The notes: generated by a model not told the origin, from the sequence alone. Counted from the first letter of the stretch, positions 26,207 to 34,985 are shown. The stretch is 64,000 bases of DNA from JAFAMS01 sp049520515 (GCA_049520515.1 JBEKPS010000001.1:62001-126000), one strand, 5' to 3'. Numbers and translations are program-made.

Positions 26207-26731
26207 GTGGGCATTCGAGGCGAACCACTTATCGTGGTCCGGGAACCGCCTTTAGTGCCCAAAGCTTTTGTAGTCTTCTTTGCGCTCTACCTACCAGTGG
26301 TAGTGCTTCTGATTTCGAAGACTATGCCGCGGAGCATCATGTCGTTGTCGGCGTGGTGGGCGAGTTACTTGATCGCTGAACTCGTTCTTCTTGGAGTGCC
26401 GATCGCAATCGCCTTGTGGCTCCCGCGTCGCAAAGGCCCCGTGTATCCGTCGCGTATCCTCATTCTAACCGGGATGATATTGGTTCTAGCCCTTGCATTT
26501 ATAGTCGTGCCGCTAGGCCTTGCGCCTTCTCCCGATGCAGCACTTGCGTTCAGCATAGCGTGTTTTGCTCTCTGCGCCATATTGATTGTTAACCGCTATG
26601 TCTTGCTTCCATGGCGTCGGAAGACCGGAGCGATCATGAAGACGGTCAAGGAATTTGAAAACCTCAGAGAGCGCGGTCTCATGTCCGAAGAAGAGTTCGA
26701 GGAGATGAGGAAAGTGCTCGTGGGCAAGTAA
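26207..26731 (+). CDS. Membrane protein with C-terminal SHOCT-like motif
   Basis: 174 residues from GTG 26207. Four hydrophobic segments between about 20 and 135, then a cytoplasmic tail KEFENLRERGLMSEEEFEEMRKVL, which matches the short SHOCT domain (oligomerisation or targeting motif: L-x-x-L-R-x-x-G-x-I/L-T/S-E-E-E-F). Function unknown. It is transcribed divergently from the Vgb-like lipoprotein with a TGTCGACA site in the gap. Confidence 0.7.
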   Translation: MGIRGEPLIVVREPPLVPKAFVVFFALYLPVVVLLISKTMPRSIMSLSAWWASYLIAELVLLGVPIAIALWLPRRKGPVYPSRILILTGMILVLALAFIVVPLGLAPSPDAALAFSIACFALCAILIVNRYVLLPWRRKTGAIMKTVKEFENLRERGLMSEEEFEEMRKVLVGK

Positions 26732-26829
26732 CTCGGTCCAAGGCCTTTCGGAGTTCAATCAGGGCATAAGCAAGTCGTGTTGCCACCCAAAGCCATATGT
26801 TAACGGTCGGTAGTAGGTTTATTTTCCGG

Positions 26830-27456
26830 ATGAATGGCACTCACGTGCTGACATTCCTGACTTTTCTGATGGGTTTTGCTGCGTTTGCGACCGCGATCGC
26901 TTCGGTGCAAGCACTTCCCATGATTCCCAGTTGGATTCACTCAGGATTGACACTGACGTATTCGGGTGATGCGGCATATTCTCAGTCCAATGGGGAATTT
27001 TCGCGAACCAAGCCGATCACTATCAATACGCGCGTCGACGCCGTTGCGGATAACGCGATAGTTTCGCTATCTCAGGTATTCGTGGGGGGCACTCCGCAAA
27101 TCACCGAGTCGATTTCTTGGTCATGCAACACCGCGGGAGTGTGTCGCGCTCGCAAAGGCGAGCACACGCAGATACCCGTCCTTTCCGACACCGGCTTCAA
27201 CGTTAAGTTTTGGGTCGATCCGACGAATCCAATCAGTTCCGAGGGACGAGTTTATGGCAAGGCCGTGGCGTTAGTAGGAAACGGCGTCTACACACTACGA
27301 GGCCACAAGTGGAGAGCCATGACAATCAGCTGGCAAGATCCGATGACGGGAGGGAAATCCGTGATGGTATTCGATACTCGCACGGGTTTGATGCTGGCCT
27401 ACTTCGAGAACAGTGCCTTCGAAGTGGTCCACGAGTACTTCCAATCGATGCAATAA
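26830..27456 (+). CDS. Exported protein, function unknown
   Basis: 208 residues from ATG 26830, which gives a compact signal peptide (MNGTHVLTFLTF, then a hydrophobic core; cleavage near VQA). An ATG at 26797 would add 11 residues. The mature chain is beta-rich, opens with IPSWIHSGLTLTYSGDAAYS, has one CNTAGVC cysteine pair and ends in FDTRTGLMLAYFEN, a pattern seen in small periplasmic domains with a jelly-roll look. No known family; it ends 150 bases before repeat R2. Confidence 0.6.
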   Translation: MNGTHVLTFLTFLMGFAAFATAIASVQALPMIPSWIHSGLTLTYSGDAAYSQSNGEFSRTKPITINTRVDAVADNAIVSLSQVFVGGTPQITESISWSCNTAGVCRARKGEHTQIPVLSDTGFNVKFWVDPTNPISSEGRVYGKAVALVGNGVYTLRGHKWRAMTISWQDPMTGGKSVMVFDTRTGLMLAYFENSAFEVVHEYFQSMQ

Positions 27457-27570
27457 CCGCCGGCGAAGCGCGGCAAGTTTGTGCCAGTCGTTCTGCCTTT
27501 TCGCCGACCCATGACCGCACCGTGTGTCTTTCTGCGCCATCGCGCCGCAGAGTCGCAACTCCGCTGTCCC

Positions 27571-27594
27571 TCGACTTCGCTCGGGATGACAACG
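27571..27594. repeat. Intergenic element CCTCGACTTCGCTCGGGATGAC
   Basis: The string CTCGACTTCGCTCGGGATGA resembles a short dispersed element common between genes of many GC-rich soil bacteria. Only one copy was noticed in this window; identification rests on memory of the pattern. Confidence 0.3.
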
Positions 27595-27656
27595 GAGGAC
27601 GGACCAACCGGGCGGCGGGACACTGCCCTCGACGGGCCGTAGTATAATGCTTCCTT

Positions 27657-27697
27657 GGGGGCGCGTAGCTCAGGGGGAGAGCGCCACATTGACACTG
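27657..27697 (+). pseudogene. 5' half of tRNA-Val(GAC), duplicated
   Basis: These 41 bases are identical to 46103-46143 and cover the leader Gs, 5' acceptor strand, D-arm, 5' anticodon stem, the whole TTGACAC loop and the first bases of the 3' stem. The 3' half is absent, so no functional tRNA can form. The break just past the anticodon loop is a typical crossover place for tRNA-targeting tyrosine recombinases. Confidence 0.85.
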
Positions 27698-27735
27698 GCG
27701 CTGAATTTACGATCGCTCACGCACGAAATGGAAAA

Positions 27736-27753
27736 GCCTCGATAAATCGAGGC
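27736..27753 (+). terminator. Intrinsic terminator in R2
   Basis: Perfect 8-bp stem GCCTCGAT/ATCGAGGC closing an AA loop, followed by TTTTTCTTT; same design as the R1 terminator. Confidence 0.75.
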
Positions 27754-27871
27754 TTTTTCTTTGCGCATAGTAGGCATAGCGCGCATGTCGCGCACTATGG
27801 GCGCTCATTCGAGGGTACGAATTAGGGTGCGTTTACGCCGCCGCAATGTGGCGCTCTAACCGAGACAGCGA

Positions 27872-29440
27872 TCAGGGCGCAAAAACGATTGCGGTGGGTG
27901 CACTCAGACTGGCGCTTATCGTGTCGGCGGCGATCGGCGTGTTGGTTCCGGGAACGTAGGCCGTGACGGTGTTGCCGTTGGCGTTTGCGACCCAGATGTG
28001 GCCGCTCGGGTCGAAGGCGAGCCCTTGGGGGAAATTCAAATTCGCGGTAATCGTGTCGGCGGCGATCACCGTGTTGGTTCCGGGAACGTAGGCCGTCACG
28101 CTGGGTGCGTAGCCGTTTGAGACCCAGAGGCGCCCATTCGCGTCGAAGGCGATCCCTACGGGCAAATTCAAACTCGCGCTGATCGTGTCGGCGGCGATCA
28201 CCGTGTTGGTTCCGGGGACGTAGGCCGTCACGGTGTCGGCGGTGGCGTTTGTGGCCCAGAGGTGCCCGCTCGCGTCGAAGGCGAGCCCTTGGGGGAAACT
28301 CAAACTCGCGGTGATCGTGTCGGCGGCGATCGCCGTGTTGGTTCCGGGGACGTATGCCGTCACGGTGCTGTTGCCGTTTGTGATCCAGAGGAGCCCACTC
28401 GTGTCGAAGGCGAGCGCCAAGGGTGAACTCAAACTCGCGCTGATCGTCTCGGCGGCGATCGCCGTGTTGGTTCCGGGAGCGTAAGCCGTCACGGTGTTGT
28501 TGTTAAAGTTTGTGACCCATAGGTGCCCGCTCGCGTCGAAGGCGAGCCCTTGAGGGAGACTCAAACCCGCGCTGATCGTGTCGGCGGCGATCGCCGTGTT
28601 GGTTCCCGGGACGTAGGCCGTGACCGTGTTGTTGTTTTCGTTTGCAACCCAGAGTTCCTGAACCGTGGTGATGGCAACGCTCGCGGCGCTCCCCAGCGAT
28701 GGGGTTACGGTAAGCTGCGCGGGCGTCGCGCTGTAGCTTTGCACCCGAACTGTGATGGCATTGCCTGAACCCGAAACCGCTAGCGCATTGCTCGCGCTGG
28801 TGACGGTGAAGGTTGGCGCACCATTGCCGACGATCGTCTCGCCGCTCGCATCCTGGGCCGTAAGCGTCATGGTGTATGGCGCGTTCCCGATGATCGAGTA
28901 GCCCGAACCCATCGAGCCCGAGATGTGCGGATCGCTCGCGAATGTTGCGCTGATCGTCTTCGCGACACCGTTGAGCACGACCATCACCGTGTTGGGCCCG
29001 GCGACGACGGCAACGCTCAGGGTCGCTTGCGAGAGAACATTTCCCGTCGCCGTTGTGAACGGCAAGGTCTGTGCCGCATCATAGGTCACGACCGAGAACA
29101 CGTCGCTCCCCACGACCGCCGACACCGTAACGGTGCAGGTCAGCGGCGAGCCACTGCAGCCCGGCGTGAGCGTCGAGAGATTGATCGCGGTCGACGCGGA
29201 ACTCCCCGTGTACGGCGTGCCATTCACGCTCGTAAGTGTAATCACGACGGACTGCGTCGCTGATGAGACGTATGCGGGTTTGCGTACACTGGACGACGTC
29301 GTACTCGACGCGGGGACCGTGATGGTGAACCGCGCCGATGCGGCAGCGGACGCCGTAGGCGAGACACTTTGCGAAGCGCCGCCGCCCGAGCAACTCCATA
29401 GGGCGCACAAGGCAAACAACGCGAGAGCGCGTGAACGCAT
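27872..29440 (-). CDS. Lipoprotein with six near-identical 44-residue propeller repeats
   Basis: 522 residues from ATG 29440, chosen because GAGGAG lies at ideal distance before it. Lipobox Cys17 (ALWSC) is followed by SGGG and a Ser/Ala/Thr-rich linker, then an Ig-like/adhesin-like beta region (about 60-290). The C-terminal 270 residues are six tandem units of 44 residues (one of 43) built on TVTAYVPGTNT, ISASLS, PQGLAFD and SGHLWV-N. At DNA level the units recur every 132 bases and are highly alike, so the array can expand or contract by recombination. Probably a surface-bound beta-propeller. Confidence 0.82.
   Translation of the reverse strand: MRSRALALFALCALWSCSGGGASQSVSPTASAAASARFTITVPASSTTSSSVRKPAYVSSATQSVVITLTSVNGTPYTGSSASTAINLSTLTPGCSGSPLTCTVTVSAVVGSDVFSVVTYDAAQTLPFTTATGNVLSQATLSVAVVAGPNTVMVVLNGVAKTISATFASDPHISGSMGSGYSIIGNAPYTMTLTAQDASGETIVGNGAPTFTVTSASNALAVSGSGNAITVRVQSYSATPAQLTVTPSLGSAASVAITTVQELWVANENNNTVTAYVPGTNTAIAADTISAGLSLPQGLAFDASGHLWVTNFNNNTVTAYAPGTNTAIAAETISASLSSPLALAFDTSGLLWITNGNSTVTAYVPGTNTAIAADTITASLSFPQGLAFDASGHLWATNATADTVTAYVPGTNTVIAADTISASLNLPVGIAFDANGRLWVSNGYAPSVTAYVPGTNTVIAADTITANLNFPQGLAFDPSGHIWVANANGNTVTAYVPGTNTPIAADTISASLSAPTAIVFAP
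27921..28700 (-). repeat. Tandem 132-bp coding repeats
   Basis: The 10-mer GTGTCGGCGG (plus-strand reading; GTCTCGGCGG in one unit) starts at 27921, 28053, 28185, 28317, 28446 and 28578: steps of 132, 132, 132, 129 and 132 bases. Every step is a multiple of three, so unit gain or loss would keep the frame. Confidence 0.9.
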
Positions 29441-29664
29441 CAAACTCCTCATTCGACCAGCTCGGTCAGCGTATTGACGCGTTCGAAACGAGCAATTGTA
29501 TTTCGCGCATTCCCACCGTATCGGCGAATGCCTGCTCAATGTTCTTTCTCAGAAATCTATCATCGCACATGCGTCTCGTTTACTAGTGAGAGTCACAGCG
29601 TCGTTACGAGCGTTACGTTTATATTTTGGCCGAAGGATTTCGCAAACGAGCTGCTACCTCTCGC

Positions 29665-30003
29665 TTAGCAATTCGATGAGGCGGATTTGCTGAACGACTC
29701 GTGCAGCAGCTCCGAAACCCAACGGTCGTCCTTCCACACAAGCACGTCGGTTTGGCACTCCCGAACGTTGACGTACGCCTTGTGCCTCGACATTCCACTG
29801 ACTACCGCGCGCTCCGTCACCAGGGCGGTCGTGCCGTAGATGCGTACGCGCGGTTTCGAGGTCGTCACCATCGTATGCGTCCAGATGCCCGCTTTGATTG
29901 CTTCGAGAATATCGTCACGACCGACCCAGCTACCATTGGCGCTGACGACGATCCAATCGCTCGCGAGAAGGTGACGCAGTGTCGTCGTGTCGTTCGCTAG
30001 CAA
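29665..30003 (-). CDS. NTF2-like (DUF4440/SnoaL-type) protein, N-terminus short
   Basis: 112 residues resembling the DUF4440 branch of the NTF2-like superfamily: ANDTTTLRHLLASDWIVVSANGSWVGRDDILEAIKAG is the typical helix-strand start, and WVSELLHESF the typical end. The only usable start is TTG 30003. In-frame codons upstream (reading DAYGRRISRALL) still fit the family's first helix but reach a stop without a start codon, so the gene is probably N-terminally truncated. It abuts the TonB scar, which supports a past deletion. Confidence 0.55.
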   Translation of the reverse strand: MLANDTTTLRHLLASDWIVVSANGSWVGRDDILEAIKAGIWTHTMVTTSKPRVRIYGTTALVTERAVVSGMSRHKAYVNVRECQTDVLVWKDDRWVSELLHESFSKSASSNC

Positions 30004-30089
30004 CGCGCGTGAGATGCGCCTGCCGTAGGCGTCTGCACCCCTTACGGCGCTACCTAGCTAAGAGTTTCGTGAGTCGAAGCGCTTCTACG

Positions 30090-30215
30090 CGAAACAGCGC
30101 GCTTGACAACGCCGCGCTCCAAGCCGCGCAGCAGTCGAGGTACTCGCCCGCGATCGACAACTGCGCGAAAACTGCAGGAAGCTATCTCTATATCGTCACG
30201 TTCGAGAACCAATAG
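30090..30215 (+). pseudogene. Scar of a TonB C-terminal domain (longer copy)
   Basis: Translation gives SALDNAALQAAQQSRYS, then PAIDNCAKTAGSYLYIVTFENQ and a stop. This is the last helix and strands of a TonB C-terminal domain; the upstream proline-rich and membrane parts of a TonB are absent. Protein-level match to the scar at 18425-18480 is strong. The frame is open for some distance upstream but with no family resemblance. Confidence 0.6.
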
Positions 30216-30387
30216 GCGCGTTAAGACGATCGGGGCCGCGATTGGCGGCATCGTCAGCTTTCGTCCGCAGTGAACACCGACGTTTCGTTGACGCACCAAA
30301 CTGTCGACACCTCATCTCAGGCACGCTCCAAGTGAACGTAATAGAATAAGCGCAAGGTCCGCGCTAGTCGCCGTTTGGAGCAACTGT

Positions 30388-31440
30388 ATGAGACGGTGTG
30401 TTGTCTTTTTGGCGCCGCTTGCGCTTTTCGCACTAATCGCGTGCGGAGGCGGAGGCGGAGGCGGCAACGTTACACCTCCGCCGTTGAGTCCGGCGCCGAT
30501 GCCAACGCCAACGTCGACTCCAACATCGATGCAGACGTCAGCCGGAATCCCCGCTTGGACGTCAACACAGCACACAAACTACGTAGCCTTCTCGTACGGG
30601 GAAAATCCGCCCCAATATATCGCGATCTTCGCGCCAGGTCAGGGCACCGCGTCTGCGACGATTACATTCAATGGTTGTTGCATCTACGCAATCGCCTTCG
30701 ACTCTCAAGCAAACTTGCTCGTATCGACGGCTTCTGGCGGTATATTCTTCTATCCGCCAGGGAGCACGACATCGACCAAGTCGTTGCCCGCGCAAGGTGG
30801 TTTCTCGCTCGCGTTGAGCCAGCTAGGTGATATTGCAATCGGAGGCTATAACAGCGGTCCGTCAGTCGCGATCTATCCAAATGAGTCGTCGAGCGCGATG
30901 TATGATGTTTCTGGGCAACCTGCGTTTGGAGGCCTGGCGTTCAGCCCTTCCGGAGAGCTTGCTGTACCCATGGCGAACGGCACAGTTGAAACCTTTTCTC
31001 ACGGAAGCGCTACAGCGAATCGCACATTGCCGGTTGACCTAATTGGTGGCGGCGGCGTCAACCTAGCGGTGGTAGCGTACGACGGGCTTGGGAACCTCGC
31101 ACTCTCCAGCCCGCTTTTGACGACAGTCAGCATCTACGCGCCGGGAGCCACGTCGCCTAGTTACACCGTTTCGGGATTTAACACCGTGCAATCGTTGGTC
31201 TTCGACGCGACGAATCGCCTCATTGTTGGGGACGGTGCATCGATAAAGATATTCGCAGCCGGATCCTCGACTCTCGTAAAGACAATCTCTACAAGTGAAG
31301 CCGTTGCCTTGGCGGTGGACTCGTCTGGAGACATAGCACAGGCGGGGTACGGTTTGTCATCGCACGTTTACCAGGCTAACGGAAATGTCGTGACGTTCAA
31401 CGGCCTTACCGGAGCGCAAGGCGTTGCGATCTCGCCGTAG
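30388..31440 (+). CDS. Beta-propeller lipoprotein with Gly and Pro/Thr tether
   Basis: 350 residues. Signal peptide with lipobox Cys19 followed by seven glycines, then a Pro/Thr/Ser-rich linker (about 27-52), then repeated strands of the type AIFAPGQ-TASATI, LAFSPSGELAV, SIYAPGATSPSYTV, LVFDATNRLIVGD, an NHL/propeller-like pattern. Probably outer-membrane or surface bound. Function unknown. Its last 70 bases are duplicated, with six changes, at 33696-33765. TGTCGACA sites lie before (30302) and after (31456) it. Confidence 0.82.
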   Translation: MRRCVVFLAPLALFALIACGGGGGGGNVTPPPLSPAPMPTPTSTPTSMQTSAGIPAWTSTQHTNYVAFSYGENPPQYIAIFAPGQGTASATITFNGCCIYAIAFDSQANLLVSTASGGIFFYPPGSTTSTKSLPAQGGFSLALSQLGDIAIGGYNSGPSVAIYPNESSSAMYDVSGQPAFGGLAFSPSGELAVPMANGTVETFSHGSATANRTLPVDLIGGGGVNLAVVAYDGLGNLALSSPLLTTVSIYAPGATSPSYTVSGFNTVQSLVFDATNRLIVGDGASIKIFAAGSSTLVKTISTSEAVALAVDSSGDIAQAGYGLSSHVYQANGNVVTFNGLTGAQGVAISP

Positions 31441-31950
31441 CCAAAACGTTAGAGCTGTCGACATTTCGCTTTTGAAGTAACGCACGGTCCACGATGCCGA
31501 AGAAACCCAGATGAGGAACGTTCGGCCAGATTATTCCTCGTGATGACGGCCGCGCTTGTCGCAACCGCAATGCTTCTTTGTGTATTCGCCTCGTTCGCGG
31601 TCGCGTCGGCTCCGGCAATACGATGTATTGACATTATCGTGCGCAGATGGATCGACGAAACTGCTGTACGTCGACATCACATCCTCTTTTGGAAAGCTCT
31701 AATTGCGACACCAGCTCGAATCTAGTACTACTACTTCTTTTCGCGTGTGAAAGTAGAACAGCACTTAAGCGCCACGAATAACCTGGCCATCAGCAGTCAG
31801 GTTCGACAGATCGATCGTTAGCGACCCACACTCGACACGAGCTTGAAGTGTCGACAGTTGATGTGGCGTAACTTCCGAGAAGAGAGCCGATAAAGTCTAC
31901 CGAAACTCGTTCACGACCATTCGCGACCTTAGGTAACGGCGCATTACGCT
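31441..31950. other. Gap without a convincing gene
   Basis: Holds two TGTCGACA palindromes (31456, 31849) and a GTG/ATG frame at 31537-31725 for a 61-residue peptide with a hydrophobic N-terminus (TAALVATAMLLCVFASFAVASA) that could be a signal or membrane segment. There is no good ribosome site, so I leave it uncalled. Confidence 0.4.
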
Positions 31951-32220
31951 ATGAACACGCACGTACCCGATGACTATCCCGGTGAAATTGTCGGCAGCGA
32001 TGGCATCGTCGATGATTCCATTACCTCAGAGTTTCCGGGGCTCGTAACAATCGCTTTCGCTGGCGGTAGTGAGCGTTATACTGCCTACGCCGAAGATGCA
32101 TCAGAGATGCCGATCTCGGCAGGCACGCGCGTCAGAGTGGTTCGTCACCATCCTCCCCGGACGGTTTTCGTGCGAAAGGCAGCGTCATGCAACTCGACGG
32201 ACTTGGTACCCTCCTCGTAG
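31951..32220 (+). CDS. Small OB-fold protein, NfeD C-terminal-like
   Basis: 89 residues. The pattern G-E-I-V-G-S-D-G-I-V then FPGLVTIAFAGGSERYTAYAE, ISAGTRVRVV is that of the NfeD C-terminal OB domain (Gly turn, surface strand, G-T-x-V-x-V). It has no membrane helix, unlike full NfeD. It overlaps the flotillin gene by 34 bases, and NfeD/flotillin pairs are a known association, which supports the call. Confidence 0.65.
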   Translation: MNTHVPDDYPGEIVGSDGIVDDSITSEFPGLVTIAFAGGSERYTAYAEDASEMPISAGTRVRVVRHHPPRTVFVRKAASCNSTDLVPSS

Positions 32221-33569
32221 TTTGGGTCGTCGCAGCAGTCGCTGCGCTCATCATGATCATGGTTCTGTTCCGCGCCTGCTGGCGCGTCGCTGAACCAAAT
32301 GAAGCGCTTGTTATCGCCGGATTCGGTGTCGGCAAGAAAGGAACGGATCTTGGCTTCCGGATCGTAGCCGGATCGGGAACGATTGTTCTGCCTGGGCTGC
32401 AGGTCGTACGTCGCTTGAGCCTCGAGATGCGCGAGGCGACGTTACAATCAACCTGCGTAACGCATCAAGGCGTTCCCGTCTCCGTTCAGGGCGTCTGCAT
32501 GTACAAGATTGCGGACGACTCCACGTCTATAGCGAATGCTGCACGGCGCTTCCTCGGCCAAAAAGATGACGATATAGATGGCAGCATCCAAGCGATCCTG
32601 GACGGACATCTCCGCTCAATCATCGGCGGATTGACGGTCGAGGACCTCATCCGCAACCGCGACGCACTAACGACTGAGACGCGCAAGGCTGCTGAAACCG
32701 AGCTTGCGGCGATGGGCATCACCGTGAATTCGCTGCAGATTCAAAAGATCGACGATCCTCAAAATTACATTGAGAACCTTGCGGTGCCGCACGTCGCTGA
32801 GGTGCAGCGTGCCGCGCGCGTTGCCAGAGCCGCGGCCGATCAGGCAGCGACGGTCGCCGAGCAAGAAGCCGCCGCCGCTAAGGCGGAAGCAACGAAGAAT
32901 TCGCAAGTGCGGCAGGCGCAGTACGCCGCGGAAACCTCTGCGGCAAAAGCGAAGAGCGAACAGCAGGGCCCGCTCGCCGATGCGCAAGCCCAACAGCAAG
33001 TCGTTCAAGAAATCACTCGTGTCTCAGAATTGGCAGCGCAAAGAACTGAGATGGAGCTTAAGACGAGTGTCATAAAACCTGCCGAAGCCGAAGCATATCG
33101 TATTCGCGTAACGGCCGAGGCACAACGCGACGCTCAGATTGCGGGGGCAACGGCGGCCGCGAAGACGACGGAATTAGAAGCGACTGCGAGAGCCAATGCG
33201 GCACGTCTTATCGGCGAGGGCGAGGCGGCTGCGATTGCGGCGAAAGGCGAGGCAGAAGGAAGGGCGGTGCAAGCCAAGGTCCTCGCGGAAGCTGCCGGCA
33301 TCGACGCGCGCGGCAAAGCGTTCACGAACAACAAAGAAGCGATCATTCAACAAACGCTCGCCGAACAGATGCCGGCGATCGTGAAGGAAGCCGCAGCGCC
33401 ATTCGCATCGATCAAAGACCTTGTCATCTTCGACGGCGCGGAGGGGTTCCAGCGTTTCATCACTTCCGCACTGATGATCGGAGGAACCGTGTTGCCGAAG
33501 ATGCTCAAGGGATTACAGAACGGCAACGCTCAGATCGACGGAGATCGGGAACCCACGAAGACGAAGTGA
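32187..33569 (+). CDS. Flotillin-family SPFH protein
   Basis: 460 residues. One N-terminal membrane segment (about 8-29), an SPFH/band-7 domain (about 38-210), a long Ala/Glu-rich coiled-coil with EAEAYRIRV and GEGEAAAIAAKGEAEGRA repeats (about 210-390), and a hydrophobic C-terminal SALMIGGTVLPKML. This is the flotillin/FloT architecture, a scaffold of ordered membrane domains. Its partner is the small NfeD-like gene directly before it. Confidence 0.92.
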   Translation: MQLDGLGTLLVVWVVAAVAALIMIMVLFRACWRVAEPNEALVIAGFGVGKKGTDLGFRIVAGSGTIVLPGLQVVRRLSLEMREATLQSTCVTHQGVPVSVQGVCMYKIADDSTSIANAARRFLGQKDDDIDGSIQAILDGHLRSIIGGLTVEDLIRNRDALTTETRKAAETELAAMGITVNSLQIQKIDDPQNYIENLAVPHVAEVQRAARVARAAADQAATVAEQEAAAAKAEATKNSQVRQAQYAAETSAAKAKSEQQGPLADAQAQQQVVQEITRVSELAAQRTEMELKTSVIKPAEAEAYRIRVTAEAQRDAQIAGATAAAKTTELEATARANAARLIGEGEAAAIAAKGEAEGRAVQAKVLAEAAGIDARGKAFTNNKEAIIQQTLAEQMPAIVKEAAAPFASIKDLVIFDGAEGFQRFITSALMIGGTVLPKMLKGLQNGNAQIDGDREPTKTK

Positions 33570-33695
33570 CCAGTTCGCGCGGGAAAGTAGGTAACTGTCG
33601 TTGTGATGCCGCTTTCGCAGATCTATTCGTTAACCGGTATCCTATGCGTCGTGCTTGCGGTAAATATCATCGTCTATCGTCGTTGCTGGTCTCGC

Positions 33696-33765
33696 CCAGG
33701 CAAACGGAAATGTCGTGACGTTCAACGGTCTTATCGGAGCGCAAAGTGTTGCAATCTCGCCGTAG
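33696..33765 (+). pseudogene. Duplicated 3' end of the propeller lipoprotein gene
   Basis: 70 bases matching 31371-31440 with six substitutions, including the stop codon (reads QANGNVVTFNGL-, then GAQSVAISP). No upstream part of a second lipoprotein gene is left; instead a short TM-like frame from 33603 runs into it in another frame. Likely remnant of a tandem paralogue. Confidence 0.75.
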
Positions 33766-33856
33766 CTTATAGCGCCCGTTGCAATCGACGCCAGACTTCT
33801 CCGCACCATGCGCAAGGGTAACCCGCCATCATGCTGTCGACACATCATCGGACTCC

Positions 33857-34918
33857 TTGACTACAACTACACGATTGCGCTGTCTGCTCGTCCTCGCCTT
33901 GCTCGCCGCGAGCACTGGCACGGTTTTCGGAGATTTTCCGCCGCCGGGCCAACATAGCAGTTCGCCGAAATTCTGGCGTTCGGCAAATCGTTGGATCGAA
34001 AACTTCAGTCCCTTTGACTTCAGTGCGCGCATTGCGGGTCTGAAGCCCGACGGCTCGGGTGGACTTTGGTTTGGCCTGGGACGAACGCTCGAGCATATAA
34101 ACCGTAGCGGCGTTATGCAAAGCGTCACCGTATCGCCAAATTGGTTGTGGCAGGTCTGGTCGCTGGCCCGCGACCCTTCACACCGTCTCTGGTTTTCGAT
34201 CGGACAGAGCGGCCGAATTGGTACGATCGACGCGAACGGCAGGATACACACGGAAGTCCTCGTCCCACGTCGATACTTTCCGGACATTCGGCAGATCGCG
34301 TTTGCATCCGACGGAACGCTTTTCTTCCTGGACCTTGGACGACGCTCTATCGGACGCCGTACATCTGACGGCACCGTGGACGAGGTACCCCTTCCGCATG
34401 ATCGCTATCCCGTCGACTTCACATTCTGTAACGGCCGACCATGGGTCGTCGCACGATCGCCGCGACGTATCGGGATCTTTGTGGCGAGCTCCGATCTTCG
34501 TGAACTGCGTGAATTTTATCCATTTCGGGATAACGGGCTTGTGTCGCTCGGGTGCGATAGTCACAGCGATGTCTGGTTCACATATAGCGGCTATCGCCCC
34601 GGAGCAGCGCTCACCGGATTCATTGACCGGAAAAATCGGATCTTCCAATCAGAATCGACTATCCGCGATCATCACATTGCCGGCACAGACGACGGCGCAT
34701 GGGTAATCGGAACCACATCGCCCTCGACTAATGCTTGGCTATTGTCCAACACAACGCTCGAGCATCGACGCGGCCAACACCTGGTTTCGACGTGGGTTCT
34801 TCCAGTGAGCTTCTATCAAGTCTGGCAAACGCAACTCACGGTTTCATCCGACCAAACGATCTGGATGTCGTTGAATACGATCTATTCGATAGTGCGCCTG
34901 AGCGTCAGTCGCCGCTAA
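33857..34918 (+). CDS. Exported Vgb/NHL-like beta-propeller protein
   Basis: About 353 residues from TTG 33857, which places a signal peptide (RLRCLLVLALLAAS, cleavage near VFG) at the N-terminus; the frame is open 78 bases further upstream. Blades carry GGLWFGLGRT, HRLWFSIGQSGRIGTID, GTLFFLDLGRRSIGR and SDVWFTYSG, similar to virginiamycin-lyase-like propellers but more diverged. No lipobox Cys. The TGTCGACA site at 33835 lies just before the start. Confidence 0.7.
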   Translation: MTTTTRLRCLLVLALLAASTGTVFGDFPPPGQHSSSPKFWRSANRWIENFSPFDFSARIAGLKPDGSGGLWFGLGRTLEHINRSGVMQSVTVSPNWLWQVWSLARDPSHRLWFSIGQSGRIGTIDANGRIHTEVLVPRRYFPDIRQIAFASDGTLFFLDLGRRSIGRRTSDGTVDEVPLPHDRYPVDFTFCNGRPWVVARSPRRIGIFVASSDLRELREFYPFRDNGLVSLGCDSHSDVWFTYSGYRPGAALTGFIDRKNRIFQSESTIRDHHIAGTDDGAWVIGTTSPSTNAWLLSNTTLEHRRGQHLVSTWVLPVSFYQVWQTQLTVSSDQTIWMSLNTIYSIVRLSVSRR

Positions 34919-34985
34919 GCTAAGAACTGTCGACACCTCGGGCCCAAAGGTGCGAGGCAGCGCCGGATGGCGAAGAGACGTTGTC

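Larger units (their letters stand above)
27610..27861 (+). repeat. Repeat R2: promoter, 5' half of tRNA-Val and terminator
   Basis: Direct counterpart of R1 but with a longer tRNA piece. It has TATAAT at 27643-27648 (10 bases before the tRNA 5' end, the same spacing as TAATAT before the intact tRNA), 41 bases identical to the intact gene, a terminator (27736-27753), a slightly imperfect inverted repeat CATAGCGCGC/GCGCACTATG, and a GAGGGTACGAA segment similar to the integrase remnant's 3' part. Interpreted as a former attachment site. Confidence 0.75.

Noticed and set aside
27460..27610. Possible gene between the exported protein and repeat R2
   Set aside because: Only short frames; the DNA shows a common dispersed intergenic element and no start signals.
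27921..28700. Regularly spaced repeats that could suggest a CRISPR-like array
   Set aside because: Units are 132 bases, in frame and coding for propeller blades; no spacers and no cas genes.
33603..33821. 72-codon frame with a hydrophobic start
   Set aside because: It runs out of frame through the duplicated lipoprotein tail; at best a remnant.
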